Source: Pseudemcibacter sp038106445
GTDB taxonomy: Bacteria; Pseudomonadota; Alphaproteobacteria; Sphingomonadales; Emcibacteraceae
DNA: 64,000 nt
Direction of reading: 5' to 3'
Assembly (NCBI GenBank): GCA_038106445.1
Contig: JAYODU010000008.1
Location: 1-64,000 of the forward strand
Position numbers and translations under genes: made by a program. The notes under the pieces are model-generated. The model made no database searches. It was not told the origin of the DNA and saw only the letters and a list, made by a program, of their open reading frames with translations. Each line of letters opens with the position of its first letter. The first letter of the stretch is position 1. This document shows positions 63,769-64,000 of the stretch, in pieces.

Positions 63769-64000
63769 ATGATAAGCCTGACAGCTACTTTTTCAACATT
63801 TGTGATATTTATTTTAAGCCTGTTTATGACCAGTACCGCATTCGCTGCAAATTGCAGCAATGCGCCGGACATGCTTGAAGAAATTCTTCAACGGGGAAAA
63901 ATAAGAATAGGGTGGATCAATTCAAAACCATTTCAGTACAGAAATGAACTGGGCGAACTTGAAGGGGCATTCGTGAATGCCGGAAATATGCTGGGCGAAG
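63769..64000 (+). CDS. Solute-binding protein, amino-acid ABC type (3' part outside window)
   Basis: Only the first 77 residues are inside the window. A signal peptide (VIFILSLFMTSTAFA) is followed by CSNAPDMLEEILQRGKIRIG, WINSKPFQYRNELGELEG, the usual opening of family-3 extracellular solute-binding proteins. GGGAGGA lies 6 bases before ATG 63769. The ligand cannot be assigned from this part. Confidence 0.75.
   Translation, partial: MISLTATFSTFVIFILSLFMTSTAFAANCSNAPDMLEEILQRGKIRIGWINSKPFQYRNELGELEGAFVNAGNMLGE

Overview
The window looks like a chromosomal segment of an AT-leaning alphaproteobacterium. The evidence is gene content and order: an F1-only ATP synthase operon (atpH-A-G-D-C) with no F0 genes beside it, metX-metW, ftsE-ftsX-ydcF-plsC, argH-lptM-lysA followed by a TIGR02302/DUF4175 membrane protein, a CpdR-type receiver, obgE-proB-proA-nadD-rsfS-rlmH, and fsa-DUF484-xerC. 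The order or genus cannot be fixed from the sequence alone. I recognised no rRNA, tRNA, CRISPR array, insertion sequence or prophage.

Layout. 1-6.5 kb (minus strand): TerB-like protein, TetR regulator, retropepsin-like protease, a truncated VPLPP-CTERM surface-protein gene, an S4 RNA-binding protein, a Suv3-like helicase and a DmpA-type P1 peptidase. 6.7-8.8 kb: Lrp/AsnC regulator and a family-7 aldehyde dehydrogenase, separated by regularly spaced repeats. 8.9-11.1 kb: feoAB. 11.1-12.8 kb: two tandem FAH-fold proteins with signal peptides. 12.9-16 kb: etfBA, 3-hydroxybutyryl-CoA dehydrogenase and a YHS protein. 16-18 kb: M13 peptidase. 18.2-23.1 kb: a possible small RNA, a methyltransferase, metXW, hisC and tyrC. 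23.1-27.9 kb: DUF2125, a beta-barrel, plsC, ydcF and ftsXE. 28.1-34.7 kb: zinc-ribbon protein, cpdR, DUF4175, lysA, lptM, argH and a TlpA-like thioredoxin.

34.6-38.3 kb is a zinc-homeostasis locus: zur, a small His/Cys exported protein, and a divergent ZnuD-like TonB receptor whose two loops are rich in His and Glu. Two near-palindromic Zur-box candidates lie in the shared intergenic region. A Crp/Fnr remnant follows. 38.3-52 kb: rplU-rpmA-obgE-proBA-nadD-rsfS-rlmH, gpmI-envC-ctpA-divergent polysaccharide deacetylase-rppH, and two unrecognised six-helix membrane proteins. 52-57 kb: atpHAGDC. 57.3-59 kb: an asparagine-synthase-like gene in three frames, inserted between atpH and priA. 59-64 kb: priA, fsa, DUF484, xerC and the start of a solute-binding protein.

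The most notable pattern is that three genes (zur, DUF4175 and the asparagine-synthase-like gene) are split by four frame changes, and every one falls at a run of seven or eight A in the coding strand. In zur the shift removes the second half of the Cys4 zinc site. The plainest reading is homopolymer miscounting in the assembly. Poly-A slippage or -1 frameshifting is the interesting alternative, and several other A7-A9 runs in the window remain in frame. Other points of interest are three TTGTTCAT boxes spaced exactly 21 bp apart before the aldehyde dehydrogenase gene, and the exported FAH paralogue pair.
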